From the NCBI RefSeq assembly GCF_000962805.1, contig NZ_JZTW01000025.1, forward strand, positions 1-54,640: a stretch of 54,640 bases of DNA, written 5' to 3'. Under the pieces are notes generated by a model. The model did no database searches and was not told the origin of the DNA. It saw nothing but the letters and a program-made list of their open reading frames with translations. This DNA is from Pseudarthrobacter chlorophenolicus (GTDB taxonomy: Bacteria > Actinomycetota > Actinomycetes > Actinomycetales > Micrococcaceae). This document shows positions 50,943 to 54,640 of this stretch, piece after piece; within the stretch, counting starts at the first letter, position 1, and the number at the start of each line of letters is the position of its first letter. The translations under genes were made by a program, and so were the position numbers.

Positions 50943-51560
50943 GTGGCGGGGTCCGGCCGCGCCATCCGGGTGAAGAACAAAACCGCCCGGTGGCTGACCG
51001 AGGCGTTCCAGCCGCCGGTGGTGGTGACCGTCCAGCTGCTGATCAGCCCGCTGGTCCAGGACGGCTTTCCCGCCACCATGGCCTACGGGGCGCTGGCCGC
51101 CCTGTTTGTCTGCGTGCTGCCGCTGCTCCTGCTGCTGCTCCTTGTCCGGCTGGGAAAGGTCACGGACCACCACGTCAGCGACCGTCGCCAGCGCCTTCCT
51201 GTGCTGCTCATGGCGCTGGCATCCATCCTTGCGGGATTGCTGGTCCTGGCGGCAACCGGCGCGCCGGCGAGCGTCATCGCCATGGTGCTGGCCGTGGTGG
51301 GGGGAGTGGTGGTGCTGGCAGCCGTCAGCCCATTCTGGAAGATCAGCGGGCACGCTGCCGCCATCTCCTGTTCGGCAGTCGTCGCGGTCCTGATGCTCGG
51401 GGCCGCGTGGACATCGCTGCTGCTGCTTATCCCGGCGGTCGGCTGGTCGCGGGTGGTCCTGCGCGCCCATACCCTTGCGCAGGTGGTGGCAGGCTCGCTC
51501 TTCGGCGGTGTGGTGATGGCCGGAATCTGGTGGCTGCTGAGGCTTTGGCTGGTGCCCTAA
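50943..51560 (+). CDS. PAP2-superfamily-like membrane protein with altered active site
   Basis: About 205 residues from GTG 50943 (TTG 50910 is an alternative overlapping the E2 stop). Five to six hydrophobic segments. Phosphatase motif remnants are SGH in FWKISGHAAAIS and SRx5H in WSRVVLRAHTLAQ. The Asp expected three residues after the His is Gln. The first motif is present only as KVTDHHVSDRRQRLP. A lipid phosphatase role is therefore uncertain. Directly downstream of E2 and convergent with the small membrane gene. Confidence 0.65.
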   Translation: MAGSGRAIRVKNKTARWLTEAFQPPVVVTVQLLISPLVQDGFPATMAYGALAALFVCVLPLLLLLLLVRLGKVTDHHVSDRRQRLPVLLMALASILAGLLVLAATGAPASVIAMVLAVVGGVVVLAAVSPFWKISGHAAAISCSAVVAVLMLGAAWTSLLLLIPAVGWSRVVLRAHTLAQVVAGSLFGGVVMAGIWWLLRLWLVP

Positions 51561-51582
51561 GGCGGTGGTGCCGCCGGAACTG

Positions 51583-51921
51583 CTAGTAGGCCGGGTAGGC
51601 GTACATCATCTCTACGGCTGCGGAGTCGCCCATGGAGGATGCGATAACGACGGCGGCGCCCACCATGAGTGCGGCCCAGGCCGTGGCGGCGCCCGTCATG
51701 ATGGAGAGCAGCTTCCAGTCCTCGCGCACGACGCTTCGGATCGTGCGGGGGAGGTTGAGGTCCGGTGCGATCAGGTTCGGCGCCGAGTCGGTGGTGCCAT
51801 CATCCAGCAGTGCAACTACCTTGCCGTTGCCGCGGTCCACGCGCATGGAGCAGATGTGGTTTCCGTGGCGGGCCAGGAGGATGTCGTGGCCTACGAGCTG
51901 GCGGCGCTGAAGAGTGATCAA
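51583..51921 (-). CDS. Small membrane protein of unknown function
   Basis: 112 residues from TTG 51921, with AGAGGGG upstream; the internal ATG 51846 is an alternative. The N-terminal 70 residues are soluble with short strands (HDILLARHGNHICSMRV, GKVVALLDDG). A C-terminal hydrophobic helix (about 75-98) ends near the AYPAY terminus. No family recognised. It contains a copy of the over-represented GCCGCCGTCGT word in its coding strand. Confidence 0.55.
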   Translation of the reverse strand: MITLQRRQLVGHDILLARHGNHICSMRVDRGNGKVVALLDDGTTDSAPNLIAPDLNLPRTIRSVVREDWKLLSIMTGAATAWAALMVGAAVVIASSMGDSAAVEMMYAYPAY

Positions 51922-52075
51922 GGGGTCCCCTCTAGTGGTGGGTTGTCGTCGTCCGCACCTTTGGGGGCTCCCTCAATTTTATCGTTTCGCCCATAGCTGA
52001 AAGCGTGTTCCGGGCGTGAGAACGCCCACCCCCCGCAGCGATCTGTGCCACCACGGGGAGTGTCGGGCGCAACTC

Positions 52076-52504
52076 CTAGTCGGCGTCGTACGTGTTCGCG
52101 ATGTACACATCGCAGGGGGCGTTGTGCGCCACGCTGTTGGCCACGCTGCCCAGCACCCGGCCGATGCCCTGCATGCGCCGGTTCCCCACCACGATGATCT
52201 TCGCGTCCATGCGGAGGGCTTCCTTGATGAGGGCGTCTGCCGGGCGGCCGCGCGCAGCCGAGTAGGTCACCTTGATCTGCCCGCCCAGGGACTCGGCCAC
52301 CGTCCGGGCCACGTGCTCGGCCCCGTCCGCGTCGGACACGATCCACTGGTCACTGCCACTGCCGAAGACTTCCGTGCGGTCGCTGTCGAAGGCCGAGACG
52401 ACGTGGAGCGTGGCGCCCAGCGCTGCTGCCAGGTCCCGGGCCGACTCCGCGGCCTTCTTGGCCGTACCGCTCCCGTCGACGCCTACAACGATGGTTCCGC
52501 TCAT
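52076..52504 (-). CDS. Universal stress protein (UspA family)
   Basis: 142 residues from ATG 52504, with AAAGGAGC upstream. A single Usp domain: TIVVGVDGSGTAKKAAESA at the start and the ATP-binding GNRRMQGIGRVLGSVANSVAH (Gx2Gx9GS pattern with a small deviation) near the end. Acts in stress survival in the cytoplasm. Likely monocistronic: 154 and 46 bases to its neighbours. Confidence 0.9.
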   Translation of the reverse strand: MSGTIVVGVDGSGTAKKAAESARDLAAALGATLHVVSAFDSDRTEVFGSGSDQWIVSDADGAEHVARTVAESLGGQIKVTYSAARGRPADALIKEALRMDAKIIVVGNRRMQGIGRVLGSVANSVAHNAPCDVYIANTYDAD

Positions 52505-52550
52505 GAAATGCTCCTTTGCTTGGTTCCTGACGGCACTAATGTGCCCAACG

Positions 52551-53828
52551 CTACCGCGCGGCCATCGCTTCCTGCAGTACCGGCGCCAGGCGGCGCACCC
52601 CTTCGCGGATGGCATCCGGCGGGACGGCGCTGAACGCGAGGCGCAGTTTGTTGGAAGGCTCGTCCGACGGCGTGAAGGCGGCTCCCGGAATGAAGACCAC
52701 CCCGGCGTCGATCGCCTTGTGCAACAGGGGGTAGGTGTCCACGCCTTCGGGCAGCGTTACCCAAACGAAAAAGCCCCCCTCCGGGCTGGTCCAGGAGGTG
52801 CCCTCCGGCATGTACTCGGACAGCGCCGCCAGCATGGCCCGGCACCGTTCGGCATACAGGCCGCGGTAAGTGGAGATCTGGCCCTTCCAGTCGTAGTCGC
52901 GCAGGTAGGCGGAGACGAGCATCTGGTTCAGGGCCGGCGGGCAAAGGGTGACGGCCTCCGCCGCGAGGTAATACCGCCGCTGCAGGTGCTCCGGCACCAG
53001 CGCCCAGCCGATCCGCAGGCCAGGCGCGAAGATCTTTGAGAACGAACCCATGTAGATGACGTCGTCCGGGTTGGCAGCGCGCAGCGGGGCCAGCGGCTCG
53101 CCGTCGAACCGCAGCAGGCCGTACGGGTTGTCCTCGATGATGAGAATATTCGCGTTTCGGCATATATCCACGATCGCCTGGCGCCGGTCCGCGGCGAGGG
53201 TAATGCCGGAAGGGTTGTTGAAGCTGGGGATGGTGTACAGGAACTTGATGCTTTTGCCAGCCAGCTGGAGGGCGGCGATACGGGCTTCGAGGAGCTCGGG
53301 GACCAGGCCGTCCTGGTCCATGGCCACGGTCTCCACCTGCACCTGGTACGCCTCAAACGTGTTCAGGGCCCCGACGTACGTGGGGTCCTCCACCAGGGCA
53401 ACGTCGCCGGGGTTGCAGAACAGCTTGGTGGCGACGTCCTGTGCTGACTGGGAGCCGGCCGTGATCACCACATTCTGCGGCGCCGCATCCGTGATCCCTT
53501 CGGCCGCCATGACCTCGCAGATCTGCGCGCGAAGCTCCTCCGTGCCCTGGCCGGCGCCGTACTGCAGGGCGGTGAGCCCATCCTCGGCGATGATCCGGGA
53601 CGCTGTTTCCGCCAGGCGGTCAAGGGGGAGCGACTGCAGGTAGGGACTTCCGCCGGCCAGGGACACCAGGCCGGGGCGCAGCGAGATGTCGAAGACGTCA
53701 CGCACCGCCGACTGCCGGATGTTGGCGGCACGCTCGGAAAACAGCTCTTCATGGCGGTGGGCCGAGGTGGCCGCCCGCTCGATGGCGTCAATGGCTTCGG
53801 CTGGAAGGGACGCGGCTGCCGCGTCCAT
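52551..53828 (-). CDS. PLP-dependent aminotransferase, 2-aminoadipate/MocR-like fold type I
   Basis: 425 residues. FDISLRPGLVSLAGGSPYLQSLP, LQYGAGQGTEELRAQIC, ITAGSQSAQDVATKLF, TIPSFNNPSGIT, IIEDNPYGLLRF and the PLP-lysine segment YMGSFSKIFAPGLRIGW match the LysN/AadAT-like group that also gives the effector half of MocR regulators. There is no N-terminal DNA-binding domain. The exact donor/acceptor pair is unknown. ATG 53828 lacks a ribosome site; GTG 53843 would start almost at the predicted transcription start. Confidence 0.86.
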   Translation of the reverse strand: MDAAAASLPAEAIDAIERAATSAHRHEELFSERAANIRQSAVRDVFDISLRPGLVSLAGGSPYLQSLPLDRLAETASRIIAEDGLTALQYGAGQGTEELRAQICEVMAAEGITDAAPQNVVITAGSQSAQDVATKLFCNPGDVALVEDPTYVGALNTFEAYQVQVETVAMDQDGLVPELLEARIAALQLAGKSIKFLYTIPSFNNPSGITLAADRRQAIVDICRNANILIIEDNPYGLLRFDGEPLAPLRAANPDDVIYMGSFSKIFAPGLRIGWALVPEHLQRRYYLAAEAVTLCPPALNQMLVSAYLRDYDWKGQISTYRGLYAERCRAMLAALSEYMPEGTSWTSPEGGFFVWVTLPEGVDTYPLLHKAIDAGVVFIPGAAFTPSDEPSNKLRLAFSAVPPDAIREGVRRLAPVLQEAMAAR

Positions 53829-53851
53829 TGTTTCGTGGCTCACACGCTCAG

Positions 53852-53889
53852 GATACAACTGAGCGTTGCCTGAAAAGCAACACTTGTTG
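53852..53889 (-). promoter_or_regulatory. Promoter of the PLP aminotransferase gene, with palindrome
   Basis: On the minus strand TTGCTT (53880-53875) and TGTATC (53857-53852) are 17 bases apart. The palindrome CAACA-N2-TGTTG (53878-53889) overlaps the -35 upstream edge and may be an operator. Confidence 0.6.
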
Positions 53890-53913
53890 TTCCAGGAAGT
53901 ACTGGGCGCCACC

Positions 53914-54640
53914 TCATCCTGCGCCGGCACCTTCCAGCCGCAGTACCTCTGCCAGCGGCCGCCCATTGAGGTAGACCTGAGCCCTGACGGCACCCACCGC
54001 GGCCAGTGCCGTTTGGGTGAGTTGGGCTTCCAGGCGCGGAATATCGCACACGCCGCCCAGGCTCACTGCCCCCGAGAGATAGACGGTCACGGCGGTGCCG
54101 TCGAAGCTGCCGGACAGGAACCTGAGCCGCGATCCCGCCAGTGCGTTGTAAATTTCGCCGCCGGGCGGGACCTCCGATGCCGAAACAGCGGCTCCGCTGC
54201 CAGCCCCCAGAAGGGCATTCATGGCGGCCGGCAACGGATCCTTGCCCGCCGGCCGTGCCTGGTCCACCCCAATCAGGCTGTCATTGCAGCCGAACCGCAC
54301 TCCGTTGTTGCCGCCGTCGTCCAACAGCACGAAGTAGGCCGTGACGGTCCCCTGGGCTGCGGGGGCCCTGTCCGGGCCGGCCGCGGGGGACGGCGCCGCG
54401 GAGGGCTGCGGTTCAGCTGACGGTGTTTCCCGCGGTTCCGATTCCGTGCTGGCTGTGGCGGCCGAACCAGGCAGGCCCGTCCCTGCCTGATCCGGCGCGG
54501 CGGCGGCCTCCGGGCCGGCCGTGGACGGCTGATGCGGGGTCATCCCGCCCGATGCGGTGCTGGAACCGGAGGGGATGGCGGCCGTCCCGGCGGGCGGGGG
54601 CGCTTGCGGCTGCGGGCCCGGCACGGCGGCGCCTGGAGCC
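53914..54640 (-). CDS. GerMN-domain protein (5' end outside the window)
   Basis: Open to the window edge, so the N-terminus is missing; a GTG at 54624 is internal to a continuing frame. About 120 residues of Pro/Ala/Ser-rich linker precede a GerMN-like domain: VTAYFVLLDDGGNNGVRFGC, a central PLPAAMNALLGAGSG, GTAVTVYLSGAVSLGGVCDIPR and VGAVRAQVYLNGRPL. Such domains occur in actinobacterial lipoproteins of the cell envelope (for example LpqB). A secreted or anchored product is expected but the signal is not visible. Confidence 0.75.
   Translation of the reverse strand, partial: APGAAVPGPQPQAPPPAGTAAIPSGSSTASGGMTPHQPSTAGPEAAAAPDQAGTGLPGSAATASTESEPRETPSAEPQPSAAPSPAAGPDRAPAAQGTVTAYFVLLDDGGNNGVRFGCNDSLIGVDQARPAGKDPLPAAMNALLGAGSGAAVSASEVPPGGEIYNALAGSRLRFLSGSFDGTAVTVYLSGAVSLGGVCDIPRLEAQLTQTALAAVGAVRAQVYLNGRPLAEVLRLEGAGAG

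Noticed and set aside
51922..52075. RNA gene or riboswitch in the gap before the universal stress gene
   Set aside because: AT-rich TTTTATCG and a short GTTCCGGGCGTGAGAACGCCC stem are present, but nothing matches a known RNA class and no long conserved fold is visible.
1..54640. tRNA, rRNA and CRISPR arrays
   Set aside because: No cloverleaf with GTTCRA-type T-loop, no rRNA segments and no regularly spaced direct repeats were seen on either strand.

Overview
The window looks like a chromosomal segment of a high-GC Gram-positive actinobacterium of the Arthrobacter/Pseudarthrobacter type (Micrococcaceae). The reasons are the strong GC bias, frequent GTG and TTG starts, many 1-4 bp stop/start overlaps, Corynebacterium-like QsuB/QsuD proteins, IclR control of aromatic genes, a two-part PntA, and a mix of soil carbohydrate and aromatic catabolism. 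The assignment is inferred from gene content; there is no rRNA or other marker in the window.

Layout. 1-80: 3' tail of an IS481-like transposase. 160-6430: an Asp-box beta-propeller protein with a MoaD/ThiS-like partner, two small unknown proteins, an AlaA-type aminotransferase with a GNAT, an AEC permease and a LigC-like DNA ligase. 6600-19730: an aromatic catabolic island. It has an MHS-type transporter, a divergent IclR regulator, shikimate/quinate dehydrogenase, 3-dehydroshikimate dehydratase, then pcaHGBDC, pcaF, pcaIJ and pcaR. Together these take shikimate or quinate through protocatechuate and beta-ketoadipate to succinyl-CoA and acetyl-CoA. 19940-22830: a three-gene proton-translocating transhydrogenase. 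22900-28100: a lipid kinase, an ACT-domain membrane protein, a FUSC-type exporter, an IclR regulator and pobA. PobA makes protocatechuate from 4-hydroxybenzoate and so feeds the pca genes.

28280-34160: an accessory patch. A secreted, Cys/Gly-rich bacteriocin-like precursor is followed by a two-TM immunity-like protein. Next come a three-gene Fe3+/phosphonate-type ABC transporter bracketed by 22-bp direct repeats, and a thioesterase. 34200-37300: a GNAT, a MarR regulator flanked by two identical-architecture CTAG operators, a small Cys protein coupled to a Ser/Thr kinase, and a histidine phosphatase. 37400-42300: purB, a WXG100-like protein with an alpha/beta hydrolase, a secreted GH25-like protein and a holin-family membrane protein. 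42390-45770: a pectin-degradation pair (PL1 lyase; SGNH esterase fused to pectin methylesterase) behind a perfect palindromic operator. 45870-50920: an aminotransferase and a 2-oxo acid dehydrogenase E1alpha-E1beta-E2 operon. 50940-54640: a PAP2-like protein, a small membrane protein, a universal stress protein, a PLP aminotransferase and a partial GerMN-domain protein.

No stretch over 300 bases lacks a gene. The longest gaps (29275-29531, 7929-8157, 42305-42513) hold repeats or regulatory palindromes described below. I saw no tRNA, rRNA or CRISPR array. The least conventional content is the bacteriocin-like pair, a palindromic repeat family that supplies stop codons to genes, a strongly over-represented GCCGCCGTCGT word, and several self-consistent operator sets.
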